A stretch of DNA of 64,000 nucleotides from Diaporthe sp. PMI_573 (GCA_021399435.1 JAJTUP010000018.1:248001-312000); one strand, 5' to 3'. Numbered from the stretch's first letter, positions 34,790-45,505 are shown. Numbers and translations: made by a program. The notes: a model not told the origin generated them from the sequence alone.

Positions 34790-36261
34790 TCACTCGCTTC
34801 GATATCCCCCCTCCTGATAAGGCGTGACCTCCACCGCCTGAAGGACCAACTCCACGGAGGCAGGACACGCCGCCGCGTAGGAAGGGTTATAAGGCGTCGT
34901 GATAGCCCACCCACACGTGTCGGACTGCATAAGCTTGGTCCACTGCTGCGAGCCGCAGCTGATGACATCGCTAGCCGTAAAGTCAATAGCACACGTGAGC
35001 GGTGCCTTCTGCGGCACGGGGTTCGCGAGCCACCCCACGACCGTGTCGGCGGGGAGCAGCTTGATGGTGTCCCACAGCTTCCGCAGCCCGAGCCCAAAAA
35101 AGGCGCCCCACCACGCCCCGTTGATCTCCTGGAACAGGATCCCCGTCGCCGTGTCGAGCGTCCACACCGCCGCGACGGCGATGTCGGGGGTCACGTGGGA
35201 CCTGAGGTTCGTGGATATGATCGCGTCCGGCTCGTCCGTCTGGATGAACTGGCCCGCGAGGGCGCCCGCAGCGATCTCGAGGATGATGACGGGGCCCATG
35301 GGCACGAAGCTGGTCGGGCCGCTCGGGGCCGAACTCGTGGTGGTGCTGGAGGGACTCTGGGACGACGACGACTCTGTTGTTGTGCTTAAAGGCTCCGCGG
35401 TTGTTGAGGACTCGGTGGTGCTGGCGGCAGAAGTCTGGGACGACGACGACTCTGTTGTTGTGCTCAAAGGCTCCGCAGTTGTTGTTGAGGACTCGGTGGT
35501 GCGGGCGGCAGAAGTCTGGGACGCCTCCAGCGAGGTCGAGGTCGGTGCCGGCGTGCTTGTTGGCTCCTCCTCTGATGTCGAGGGCTCTGATGTCGAGGGC
35601 TCTGATGTCGAGGGCTCTGACGTCGAAGGTTCTGACGTCACAACCGTAGAAGAAGTGCTGAAGAAACCGGAAAAGGATGATGTCCGGAGGACGGTCGAGA
35701 AAGACCCCGTGCTACTAATAAAGCTGGTTTGGTTCGCGAACCGCGTAAAGCTGGAGGAGGATGGCGCTGGTGAAGGCAGCGTACTGGATTCCGAAGAAGA
35801 AGAAAAGGGCAAAAGGACCGTCTCCGTCACTACTGGCACCGCTGCCGTGGTGGTGGTTGGCCCAGCCCCGATGCAAGAACAGGCACTCTCGAAACGATAT
35901 GACACGTCTCCATAGCACGCCCTCACGATGTAGGTCGGGATTGAGTCCCACGGAATGACAGTGCTTGCGCCAACAAAGGCGCCGGTGATTGTGGTGATGT
36001 CTGCTACGGCGGATGCGACGGTCACCGTGGTCGTCGATGGGGACGGAATCACGGTGGTGATGTAATGTGAAGAGCACTCCTCAGGTCCTGCGGGATTGAA
36101 AAACACGGCTACCAGTTGTCAATATATTTTGATATCAATACTTGGCATGGCCTTCCACGGGGGCCCTCACCTCCGTAGCAGTAGTCTTCGACACAGGCAG
36201 CATCCACCCTCCGCAGCATCGTGGCAGCTGCCAAGGTCAAGGGTAGCTTCAGAAACGTCAT
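34790..36261 (-). CDS. Ser/Thr-rich secreted, probably wall-associated protein
   Basis: Two exons on minus (36261-36171, 36087-34790) give 462 aa. A signal peptide (about 1-22, ending V-D-A) is followed by a short region with cysteines (C-V-E-D-Y-C-Y-G-G-P-E-E-C, later S-A-C-S-C). Next is a Ser/Thr/Glu/Pro-rich stalk (about 125-265), expected to be heavily O-glycosylated. The stalk contains E-P-S-T-S pentapeptides and two copies of a 26-27-residue unit. The C-terminal part is non-repetitive with a hydrophobic stretch V-I-I-L-E-I-A-A-G-A-L-A-G, a W-W-G-A-F-F-G segment and four cysteines near the end. I see no clear GPI signal. I do not recognise the globular domain. An extracellular matrix or cell-wall role is inferred from composition. 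The start at 36261 was chosen because it gives a proper signal peptide. Confidence 0.75.
35357..35515 (-). repeat. two in-frame copies of a 78/81-bp minisatellite unit
   Basis: Units 35357-35434 and 35435-35515 differ at only a few bases plus one inserted codon. They encode the Ser/Thr-Glu stalk repeat of the surrounding gene. Confidence 0.85.
35571..35630 (-). repeat. four 15-bp tandem units encoding E-P-S-T-S
   Basis: Three identical units TCTGATGTCGAGGGC (plus-strand reading) are followed by one with two substitutions. The unit is a whole number of codons, so copy change keeps frame. Confidence 0.85.
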
Positions 36262-37175
36262 GGTGGGCGACCTAAGTGCTAAGATTGGGGCTCTAATAAA
36301 GGATAATTTGGTAAAGAATGTGGGCTTCTGGAATTGCAAAATTAAGCTAACGAAAGTACTTCTGAAGCCGTTGATGGTTCTCGCAATACTGTTTTTCAGA
36401 ACACCAAGACCACATCTGCACCTTTATACTTCAGATAACAGCAAGCCATCTATAAGGGGGAGGCTGGTCTTGGCACGCATGATGCTGACGATCTGTGTCT
36501 TTCTAATCGAATCACTCCCTTCTTGTCCTGACCAAGCCCACGATCATACGGGCTGCGGATTCAGGGACGCAGGAGGTGAGTGGTATTACTCCGTACTGGA
36601 ATGGAAAAGCTGTCCGGCCTGGACCTCACAAGATCCCATGCCCTTCCATCCAGCCACTCTCAGCATAGATCAGCATGATAAGAGCTTCACAGGATCGACG
36701 ACGAGGCCTGCAAGGGAGCACGCATGAGGCAGCCAAGGGTGAACACGAGAGCAGAATTTTATATCCCAAGTGGAAGATGATGGCAGCTTGGGGCCTTGGA
36801 GATGTTAGCAAGAATAAGTGCACACCGATGGCTCGGTGTCACATTGCCGAGACGGCTGCGTGGAATGTTAACACAAGCTTGTGCGAGACACCGTAGCTAT
36901 CCCATATGTCCGAGTCTGCAACGGCTGTCTCACAACACCCGCCTCAGGTTTTTGGCCCCTTTGTTCAGGGCGGCTAAAAGGCACAACCGTTCTGCCGTTG
37001 GAGCCTTCTTCCCAGACAGGCGAGCACCTGAGGGGAGGGACTATAGTCTAACGATGCGGCATGTGCCACGCATCTTCGTGGGTCACCCATGTTGAGTAAT
37101 ATGTAATTGGTTCCGGTGCTTTGCACAAGACTACTTTCTTTTTTCTCTCAGGAGGGACGAGAATACATGAGGAAA
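36262..37175. other. intergenic
   Basis: Upstream region of the Ser/Thr-rich protein gene and 3' region of the SET gene. No gene is seen. Confidence 0.5.
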
Positions 37176-38195
37176 TTACCGTTTGCCTACCCCAGCACTC
37201 CTTGTCAAGGTTTTTAATGACGCATCAGACTGTTTCCGGCTCTGCTTCTCACAAGCGGACCCTCTTCGATCCCTTGTTGATATACTAGGGTTGGCAGCCT
37301 TTCCCAGAGAAGCATATCTCTGGGTGATTTTGGAGGATTTTGGAAGCTTCCTGCTTCTACTCTGCGCTGCGGTTCGCGAAGTTCTCGCCTTGTCCGTCGC
37401 GACTTTGCTTTTCGTACTGGCCTGAGACTTGAACTTATCTGGCAGGTGGTCCCCGTCCTGGGCGTCACACTTACACGGGTTATTTGGCAAAGAGAAGTAC
37501 CACGTACCATAGTCGATAAAGAGCTGCTCGCCGGCTTCAATCTCCCGGTTGGCCTGGTATAGGACCACCTGCCGCTTGCCGTACATCCCGAGTCGGGGTG
37601 TGAGATTTGGGCCACAGTGGTGATTGACAAACCGTGTGAAGTTGCCAAACTTTGAGGCTGTTACTTCGGCAATCTCACTGATCAGAAAGGCGTACTTATC
37701 ACGGGCTTGCAGATTCCCCAAGGGATAAAGTTTGCCCAGATACTCGCCAATGATAGATCCGCTCGGGATTCTCCGATTAGCAAACACCCCTTTGCCCATG
37801 TCGCCAGCCCCTTTTATATCGCACATTCTCTTACCGACGACAGAAATTATGTTTCGGAAATGGTCAATGCATGGTTGGCCTTCGCAGTCATCGCGTCTTT
37901 TGCCGCACTGCGATATTTATGGTCAGCAATTCATCATGAGCAAGTCGTCTGGAATTATCAAGTAGATGTATCTGGAGAGAACACTCTGACTTACCACTTC
38001 ACATTTCAGGTCGAAATTGGTTCTGGTCAGCACGCTATGAACCGTCGTTCTCTTGGAAGGCCAGTCATTGGAATCTATAACGTAGTCTGTGATCTCTCGA
38101 AGGTCTGGTTGGGATCCATACAAGGGCTGTTCACGCCCCGTCTTATCGATCCACTGAAAGCGTGGGAGACTGTTTGCGGCTGGTAATGTCACCAT
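37176..38195 (-). CDS. SET-domain protein (putative lysine methyltransferase)
   Basis: Two exons on minus (38195-37995, 37907-37176) join in phase 0 to give 310 aa. The N-terminal 65 residues carry no recognised domain. A short cysteine-containing segment spans the intron (C-E-V-C-G-K-R-R-D-D-C..P-C, about 65-80). The SET domain runs from about 96 (D-I-K-G-A-G-D-M-G-K-G-V-F) to 203, with N-H-H-C-G-P-N (162-168) and G-E-Q-L-F-I-D-Y-G (193-201). A C-K-C (212-214) follows, as in post-SET regions. These are the residues that bind S-adenosylmethionine and close the lysine channel. The tail (about 225-310) is Lys/Arg/Ser-rich and may bind DNA or direct nuclear import. Without reader domains the target, histone or not, cannot be assigned. 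The intron is 87 nt with a GTAAGT donor. Confidence 0.82.
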
Positions 38196-39802
38196 TTCGT
38201 AAGTTGTGTTTGTCCAGGTGATGATTTGAATGAAAGAGAATGGAAAAGAAAATACGGTGAGGGTGCCTGCCCTAAGCAGTGGTCTTCAGTATTAAGAAAC
38301 TTGTATCACAAATGGAGTCGATCTTGTCGAACAACTGAAAGAATCAAATAATAAGCTTGGAAGGGGCGTTAAGTATGTCCAGCGGCCACAAACAACTTTA
38401 AATCTGAGTGCCATCGTCTTGAGGTCAGGGGCAGAGATATGGGGACGGTCTTTGTGTGGGTACACGGTATTCTATTTAAAGACCACTTTAAGAAACCGCT
38501 TCTGTACCTTTGTTTACAGTTCAACATGGCTTTGTTTTGTTGTGTCTTGGGCCTTGTTGGCCTGTTATACGTTGTAAGCTGCAAGACTGGGCTCACCTGC
38601 CCATGTAATCTGGATGAACTCCGTCCTGATCATGCCCATAATTTTGACTGCGTTGGCAGACGGACTCATTGCTTCAAGCCTTGGGTACTAAGTGTTCATT
38701 AAAGCATGCTGATAGGTGATGTGGATATGTGTTGGCAGCACTTGCGGGCAGCACGGAATTAATTGAGGTTCTGAAAACACTATTCGATATTTCTGACTTA
38801 TTACAGACTATAGGGTAGCCAATACACAACACAACTGGCAGCTGCTTTTGTGGGTGACAACCATAGTAGCTACCGTAAGAGTGAGCGCGAGTGAACCTCG
38901 AAAGAGCAAATATGCAACGAGTTAATTCATATATACCCAGAAACTAGCTCAGCATTTCTCCGCGGGAATCGACTCTGCGGGTGGCTTCAGTATGTACTTC
39001 TTTCCATCATGATAATGCTAGCTCCATGCTCAAGACGCTCGAGAGGTCAGGTAGCATCGGCTCCTGGGCCCCCAATCCTCAGGACCCCCGGTCTTGATTC
39101 ATACGACGGCGGTGAAGTTGAATTGCCGGTCTCACGTTGCTGTTGGATATTTATTCCTTAATCTCTAGAGGGGCCGTAGTAATGTCTGTTGAATGGTATC
39201 AAGTTCGTGCAAGATGAGGAAGAGAGGTCCAAAGGAAAAGCATCATGCGGGGTCATGTGCTGCCACTGTCCCGAGAGGAACGATGTGTCACGTCTGCCGA
39301 AGCAAGGTGTTGCCCCAGCGCGGGTCACTCATCGGGCCAAGCCTCAACACGGTGGACAAGGCATCACCAAGAGCGCGGCGGTCTCTCAGGACATTGACTC
39401 CGAAGCGCAAGGACCCCAGAACCAGCCAAGTCACTTATCAACAGCAGACCCAAGGAGACAGAGTCCAAGCAGTTACAACACGACAAGTCTCGATTCAGAA
39501 TACGTCGCGTCGTTGGGGTCTTTTTATCATTTCCACATTGGCCTTTTATCTGACACAGGACATGCACCCACCCATCCACCCACGCACCAATCTGCCCAGC
39601 TCTAGGTGGCGCACATGGCCGCGGCCATGGGCCAACCCGTTGCTTGCTCTCTCCCTCTCCACCGTCTAAGAAGCATCCCGTCCCGGAGTGGCGTTGAACG
39701 CGTCTCGCACGTGTGTTGTTTGGTGTCTGCCCGTCTGTCGCCGTTGTATAGTACACTTGATTTTATCGGGGTAAGGTCTGAAGGACAGGCCAGTCCCGGG
39801 GT
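38196..39802. other. intergenic
   Basis: Apart from the weak small-ORF candidate at 38526 I see no gene. Confidence 0.5.
38526..38702 (+). CDS. possible small secreted Cys-containing protein (weak)
   Basis: A 58-codon frame begins with a hydrophobic leader (M-A-L-F-C-C-V-L-G-L-V-G-L-L) and continues with scattered cysteines (C-P-C-N, F-D-C-V, H-C-F). An A/T-rich TATTTAAAG lies about 60 bp upstream. There is no family match that I know, and a GTAAGC inside the frame could be a splice donor. It may equally be a chance frame. Confidence 0.2.
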   Translation: MALFCCVLGLVGLLYVVSCKTGLTCPCNLDELRPDHAHNFDCVGRRTHCFKPWVLSVH

Positions 39803-40707
39803 TTAGTGAGCGTCGGGTTGGCTCAGGATGTACTCGACGGCCTTGTCGACTGTGGAAGGGGAATCGTGTTAGCCTTTTTACAAACTTGGCCATCGGGCGG
39901 TGGGAGAGTATTGTTGCTTACCGGAGTGAATAGCATCCGCGTCCTTGTCGGGGATCTCGATGCTGAACTCCTATATTAAATACCCCGTCAGCGCCACGAA
40001 CTCTCATCTACTCCGCGACCAAGAGCCAAGCTCTACATCGCACGAGGGGTGATCAATTCCCGTACCTCCTCGATGGCCATCACAACCTCGACGGTGTCCA
40101 AGCTGTCCAGGCCCAGGTCATTGGCGAAGTTTGCGGTGGGCTTGATCTGCATTGAGTAACCAAGATGATGTCAGTCGCGAAGCTTCCACAGCCGGGGTGG
40201 GCTTTCTGTCAAAGAATAAGCGTCTTTTGTCCGAGGGTTACATACGTTGCTAGGGTCGTTGACCTGCAAGATAACCAAATTGTTAGCTCAAGTCCCAAGA
40301 TGCAGCTAGAAGAATCATGTCCGGTCCGGTCAAGGCTACAAGCTCCTCCCCATCTGCCTCGCAGACAACAGCCCAAGGGCACAACCACAGCAGCCCGACC
40401 AACCCCATCGCGGCACGTCCAGATAAGGCAACATAAGCCCACACAACAAACACAAACGCACCTTGTCAAACCCAGCCAGCAGGCTGGTAATCCGGCCCTC
40501 GACATCCTCCTTGGACAGCCCGGAGCCAGCAGCATAGCAGCGCACGGCAGTCCAGCCGGCGACGCGCGAGACGGGGACGGCGGCCTTGGACGCGAGGACA
40601 GGTCTCGAGACGACCGAGGAGGAGAAGCTGCGGCTGGTGGTGGCGGCGACGGAGCGGCGCGCGGCGGCGGAGGCTGCGGACCGGAGGACGGCTGCTGTGC
40701 GGAACAT
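39803..40707 (-). CDS. NDUFAB1: Mitochondrial acyl carrier protein (NDUFAB1-type)
   Basis: Five exons on minus (40707-40462, 40263-40246, 40146-40066, 39970-39922, 39849-39803) give 146 aa. The first about 60 residues are an Arg/Ser/Ala-rich mitochondrial presequence. The mature ACP fold follows, with the phosphopantetheine attachment Ser (about 103) in D-L-G-L-D-S-L-D and the next helix E-V-V-M-A-I-E-E-E-F. The C-terminus is V-E-Y-I-L-S-Q. Exon 2 is only 18 nt and encodes V-N-D-P-S-N; leaving it out keeps frame but removes conserved loop residues. The protein carries the growing chain in mitochondrial fatty-acid synthesis (octanoate for lipoylation) and also sits in complex I. It is tandem with NDUFS8, 0.65 kb downstream of that gene. 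Confidence 0.93.
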
Positions 40708-41351
40708 CTTGATTGTTGATTGTTGTGTGGTTGTTAACCTGAGATAGAGATAGGTTGTGATCGGTTTGGGTTCGAGGAGGGTTGTGTTGGACTATTAGTG
40801 GTGTTGTCGTTCGGGAATGGGTCAATTCGCAGGGGCAGAAGCCGGTTGTTGTCGTCGATGGGTGCGGGACGAGGAGGAGCTCTTTCTCGGTTGTCTGCAA
40901 GCAGATGCGCGGGTCGACGATGATAAATTTCTCGCCCGCGAATGAGAGAGCCGGCAATGCTGGGCTGGGGAAGCTTGGGCCACTTTGTCTTATGTCAGCA
41001 ATTGGCACTCGATGATGTACCGTGGTAATGGGACACTGGCACTTGCACTGGAGCATAGGTACTGTAACAAGCACGGCCAGAGCTCCGGTTCCACCCGCCA
41101 CACAGAATGTCCTGCTCTGTCTTGGTCGAGGGCAGCACCATACTGTGCAGACCAGAGGATAAATAGATTGTAGCACGTTTGATGATGATTTCATATACAT
41201 AGTTTTGTCTACACTCCTCTCTCCCCTGCTGTCACACCGGTGGAAGTTCCGGGCAACACACCCAATTGCAATTCTAGTCCTCATCCCCATCCAAGTCCTT
41301 GAGCCCAGGCTACCATATCATCGATATGACCTGGGTGCTCACAGCATGGCC
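40708..41351. other. intergenic between tandem ACP and NDUFS8 genes
   Basis: Promoter region of the ACP gene (minus) plus the 3' end of NDUFS8. No gene is seen. Confidence 0.6.
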
Positions 41352-42306
41352 TTATCGGTAAGGGGCATCCGCCCGGATGAGCGCCGCAAGCTCAGGCTCC
41401 CACTTATCCCCATTCGCAAGCAATTTCTCTGTAAAACAAGTCAGCAACCCACCCCGAGTGGAACAGATTACCGCCGTCCAGAACTCACCCTTGTTGTACA
41501 ACAGCTCCTCGCGCGTCTCAGTCGAGTACTCAGCGTTGGGGCTCTCGACAATGGCATCGACGGGGCACGACTCCTGGCAGAAGCCGCAGTAGATGCACTT
41601 GGTCATGTCAATATCATAGCGCGTGGTGCGGCGGCTCCCGTCGGCGCGCTCCTCGGCCTCGATGGTGATGGCCTGCGCCGGGCAGATGGCCTCGCACAGC
41701 TTGCAGGCGATGCAGCGCTCCTCGCCCGAGGGGTAGCGCCGGAGGGCGTGCTCGCCCCGGAAGCGCGGGGAGATGGGGCCCTTCTCGAAGGGGTAGTAGA
41801 TTGTGTATCTGGCCGGGTGTGAAGTCAGCCAGCTGTCTTGTGTGTGTGTGTGTGTAGACATCTCTCTGTGCCTTGCTGCATTTGATTGCGCGCCCATAAC
41901 CAACACCAGCTCCTTCGCCCAGACTTCATATCATCCTTCATCCGTAGTCCCAACGGACCCAGCTCGTATAATGCAAACACAGAACAAAAGCTCCAACTTA
42001 CGGTGGCCGGAAGAACTGCTCCAGCAGGATGTACATGCCCCGTGCCATCTCGGTCATGAGGAAGTACTTGCCCAGCTTGGTGAAGGTCTTCTCGTCGTCC
42101 TCGTCCCACTTCTTGGGGGGCAGCTGGCGGAACCCCTTTGGCGGGGGGCCGAGGGGCGTCGCGTAGCCCCGTCTTGCGATCAATTGTGCTGCTGCTGCTG
42201 CCGCCGCCGGCGTGGCGAAGCGGGATGTGGCGGGGATGAGGATGGAGGAGGACGAGGTGGTGGCCGCTCGGGTCGCGAGGCGCCGGGCTGTTGTTGTTGA
42301 CAGCAT
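41352..42306 (-). CDS. NDUFS8: Complex I 23-kDa (TYKY) subunit, NDUFS8
   Basis: Three exons on minus (42306-42002, 41808-41489, 41428-41352) give 233 aa. An Ala/Thr/Ser/Arg-rich mitochondrial presequence (about 1-46) is followed by the conserved matrix-arm region. Two 4Fe-4S motifs are visible: [12 protein letters not shown] (Cys 134, 137, 140, 144) and [12 protein letters not shown] (Cys 173, 176, 179, 183). These carry clusters N6a and N6b, which pass electrons towards the quinone site. All eight cysteines are intact. Introns are 193 nt and 60 nt with GTAAGT and GTGAGT donors. The last 25 residues come from a very short third exon. Confidence 0.95.
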
Positions 42307-43141
42307 CGTGGGCTTCGCTTTGGTGTTCGGATGGTTTGAAGGGGGGTCGGAGTCGATGTGGCTGAGGGAAGTCGAAGTCGAAGCAAGTCGACGACAGAGA
42401 GCAGACAACCGATGAGCTGTCCGTGCAGCAGCTGCTTGCGACTGTCGAGGCAGGTCGAGGGTCGAAGGTGCCAGTCGGGATGCCAATTGGGCAGGTCTCG
42501 GTCGGCAGGAGGGAAAGTAGGTGGGTTTTTGGATCGGAGTAGGTGGTCGGCACTGCGGCGGGATCGAGAGGCCCTCGTTCAATTGCACACGGAGCTTGAC
42601 GTCGGGCGGTGGCACATCTCCTCCTGGGGGGAAGGTGCAGGTGCGCGAGCTGTTTTTTGCTGCTGGTATTACAAACGGCTGCTTCTGGTTGGCTGAGGGG
42701 GTCGGGAATGTGGGTCCCAGTGATGACCGTTACATACGGTGGGAGGTACGGAGGTACTTGGGACGGTCTGTACTGTGTATCACCAACAGGATGAACAGAA
42801 ACATACGTTCAACACTGACCAAGTAATATGAACAACGAAATAAATACGGCAAAATGAATAAAATAAAATAAATAAAAAGACAAAACTCGCTGCACATTGC
42901 TGGCGCTCGCTTATTCTATCATGCCGCTGGCTCACCACAGCTCTAACACATTATCGTCATGTCGACTTCCACCACTTCCAACACACTCATTACCAACCTT
43001 GAACTCATGCCCCAAAAAAAAGGAGTAAAGATGGGGGGGTATTGATCCTAAACCAGACACAACAACAACCAACAACGCAAATGCCACCACGGCCACGGCA
43101 AACGACCCAACCATCTTCCACATCTCGACTGATGACCTCCC
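42307..43141. other. intergenic/upstream of NDUFS8
   Basis: GC-rich promoter side near 42.3-42.7 kb, then an A-rich segment (about 42836-42885) with AAATAAAATA runs. No gene is seen. Confidence 0.5.
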
Positions 43142-45505
43142 CTAGAAATTCCTCTCCCACGCCTGCCACCAGATCCCCATATTAGCAGCAACAACAAGAT
43201 CCAGCATCTTGAGCCCCTCATCGTGCACGAGCAGCTTCCCAAGCTTGGCCCTCCTCCCCCTGTTCCCGCCGCCCGCCTTCTCCCTCCCCAGGCCCGAAAA
43301 GTCAAAGATGGGCTCCTCCTTGTCGTCGTCATCATCATCATACTCGTGGCCGCCGGGGCTCCGGACCAGCAGCCGCCCCAAGCCCTCCTTCATCTCCGCC
43401 ACGGCGCGGTCCCGGTCCTCCTTGGAGTTGAACAGGTCCGAAGAAGGCAAATTAAACCGCAGCTCGCTCACGGGCACCCGGTTGCCCATGTCGCCCATGG
43501 GGAGCGACGCGCTCATCCCCCTCGCCCTGGTCCTACCACCACCCTCACCACTACCACCAGAGCCTCCATTACTCTCCGGCATGGCGTCCCGGAGGGCCTG
43601 CGCCGCCACAAGCGGGTTGAAGCCCTGGGAGTGCGTGTTGCGGACGTGGTGGCACTTGAGCGCCCGCCCGTTGCTGCTGGTCCGGAAGTCGCACCGTCCG
43701 TCCCACGGCGACGCGAACGTGTAGCCCTTTGGCCGGAGCCCGGGCCCCGGGCGGGTTGCTATCACCGGCTCGTCTGGTTTTCCGGGTGTTGTTGTGCCCA
43801 TGGCGGTTGCTGCGGCGGTGGCGGATGCATCAGAGCCGTGGTGTTGGTGTTGGTGTTGGTTGTGGTTGTGGTGATGATGAAAATAATGGTGATGTTGATG
43901 ATGGTTATTAGTATCGTTGTTGTTGTTGTTGGGTGGGCTGGCTGGGTTCGGCACAAGGGAGGCGAACATGGAGTCGTTGGAGTTTGTCGAGTTGCCGCTG
44001 TCTTGTCTCCTGTGGAACCCCGCCCGGGGAGGGTCGAGCGGCTCGTTGTAGGCAGAGTCGGTGGCGCTAGTATTGGTAGAAGAGCGGTCGCGCCTCTTGC
44101 CGCTGAATGCCTCCTTGAGGTTAGACGTCCACGTCTTGCCGTACGTCATGACGACCTGCCTCCCGAAGCCCTCCTCGGTGTCGTCCTGGCCCTGGCCCCC
44201 CTGGCCCCTCTGCTGCTCCACCTGCGCCTGCAGGCTGGCCGCCAGCTCCTTCATGGTCCTCGTCGTCGCCGCCGTCGCCGCGCTGCCGCTCGACCCGGGC
44301 CGGGCCGCGCTGTCCAGGCTCATCCTCGGGAGGACGTCCGACATCTTGGGCAGGGACGTGGGGAAGTTCCGGAACCGCGCGTACCCGCTCGTCTCGATGT
44401 GCACGTTGATGGCCGGGTAGCCCTTGGGGTACTGCGCGATCTTGGGCGAGTCAGGGTTCTCCGGGTCCTGCGGCACGATGATGGTGCTCTGGAACGAGGA
44501 GACCTTGCCGATGTTCCACTGGTGCCCCGTGACGGGGTCGCGGCGGATGATGGAGAGGGAGAAGGGCGTGAAGGGCTTCTTGTTGTTGGACTGTGGCGAC
44601 GGGGAGCGGGATTGCGCACATGGTGACTGGACACCCGGGCTTCGGATGGTAGGGCTGCGGGTCTCGCGGATGTCGTCAAAGTTCTGAGCTGGCAGGTGGT
44701 CAAGCCGTAGGGGCCCTGGTGCGGGTCTCGGTGGGAGACCTGGGCGAGCCTCCTCGGGTGTTGGAGGAGTGGATGGCCTCACGACGCCGGCAGCCTTTGT
44801 GGGATCGTACGCCTGATACTCCCTGCCGGGCGAGGGAGGACCTGTAGATAATGCGCGGGGCCCTAGTGGCTTCCTCGCCACTGAGCCTGGCGACATGGTG
44901 TACGGAGGTGGTTGGGCCGCCAGGTGAGAGCCGTCACGCGTGGGGTCAGCAGCGCCAGCAGCTTCTCCATCCAGAGGCACGTTCTCCTTGTCGTGAGTGG
45001 ACGCATTCAATGGGGGGTACTTGAGCTGGTCGGCCTGATGGGTGGTGTCTGGGAGCGGCGCCGGGGTGACATCTGAGGGGGCGTCCTGGAGGTGAGGGAC
45101 TCTTGCGGTGGAGGGCAGAGGTTTCCTGGCGATCCTCTGGGTCCTGGTGGACTCCATGCTTCGCCTTGAAGGGGCATTGTCGGCGGAGGAGGCGCCCTTG
45201 GGGGCCAGCATCTCATCGCCGAGGGTGTCCAGGTGGATGTAGTAGAGGGAGTTTGCGACATCCTCACCGCCGACGTTCTTCCTCTGGGGCTTGAATGTGG
45301 ACAGTATTATGTCTAGGGATGACGTCAGTTGGGGGATTCGTGTGCTCGGGCATGGGAGAGGGTAGTGCTTACCGCGGCACCCGGGGACTCTGGAGATGTA
45401 CAGGGTGAGGGTCTCATGGCGGCCTGTCGGGTTGATGGGATACTGAGGAGGATGGGCGGCGATGTGGTTGAGGGCGGAGAGGGACCTGGCCTCGACGTTG
45501 GCCAT
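43142..45505 (-). CDS. Conserved fungal protein of unknown function with His-rich tract
   Basis: Two exons on minus (45505-45373, 45312-43142) give 767 aa. The N-terminus (about 1-80, L-T-L-Y-I-S-R-V-P-G-C-R-D-I-I-L-S-T-F-K-P across the splice, then L-Y-Y-I-H-L-D) looks conserved. The middle is Pro/Ser-rich and disordered. A second compact part (about 290-375) has W-N-I-G-K-V-S-S-F and I-N-V-H-I-E-T-S-G-Y-A-R-F. An Asn/His tract (about 525-555) follows. Near the C-terminus are S-P-W-D-G-R-C-D-F and R-A-L-K-C-H-H-V, a possible metal-binding patch. I do not recognise the family. The 60-nt intron is a multiple of three and stop-free; splicing is preferred because it joins the conserved N-terminal block. 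No membrane segment or signal peptide is seen. Confidence 0.75.
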   Translation of the reverse strand: MANVEARSLSALNHIAAHPPQYPINPTGRHETLTLYISRVPGCRGKHYPLPCPSTRIPQLTSSLDIILSTFKPQRKNVGGEDVANSLYYIHLDTLGDEMLAPKGASSADNAPSRRSMESTRTQRIARKPLPSTARVPHLQDAPSDVTPAPLPDTTHQADQLKYPPLNASTHDKENVPLDGEAAGAADPTRDGSHLAAQPPPYTMSPGSVARKPLGPRALSTGPPSPGREYQAYDPTKAAGVVRPSTPPTPEEARPGLPPRPAPGPLRLDHLPAQNFDDIRETRSPTIRSPGVQSPCAQSRSPSPQSNNKKPFTPFSLSIIRRDPVTGHQWNIGKVSSFQSTIIVPQDPENPDSPKIAQYPKGYPAINVHIETSGYARFRNFPTSLPKMSDVLPRMSLDSAARPGSSGSAATAATTRTMKELAASLQAQVEQQRGQGGQGQDDTEEGFGRQVVMTYGKTWTSNLKEAFSGKRRDRSSTNTSATDSAYNEPLDPPRAGFHRRQDSGNSTNSNDSMFASLVPNPASPPNNNNNDTNNHHQHHHYFHHHHNHNQHQHQHHGSDASATAAATAMGTTTPGKPDEPVIATRPGPGLRPKGYTFASPWDGRCDFRTSSNGRALKCHHVRNTHSQGFNPLVAAQALRDAMPESNGGSGGSGEGGGRTRARGMSASLPMGDMGNRVPVSELRFNLPSSDLFNSKEDRDRAVAEMKEGLGRLLVRSPGGHEYDDDDDDKEEPIFDFSGLGREKAGGGNRGRRAKLGKLLVHDEGLKMLDLVVAANMGIWWQAWERNF
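43810..43935 (-). repeat. CAC/CAA-type triplet tract encoding His/Asn
   Basis: A low-complexity CAN/AAC-rich tract inside the gene above gives a run dominated by His with Asn and Gln. It is probably variable in length between strains. Confidence 0.75.

Noticed and set aside
40466..41290. 274-codon minus-strand frame overlapping the ACP start and the spacer
   Set aside because: It starts in non-coding sequence and reads the ACP exon in the wrong frame.
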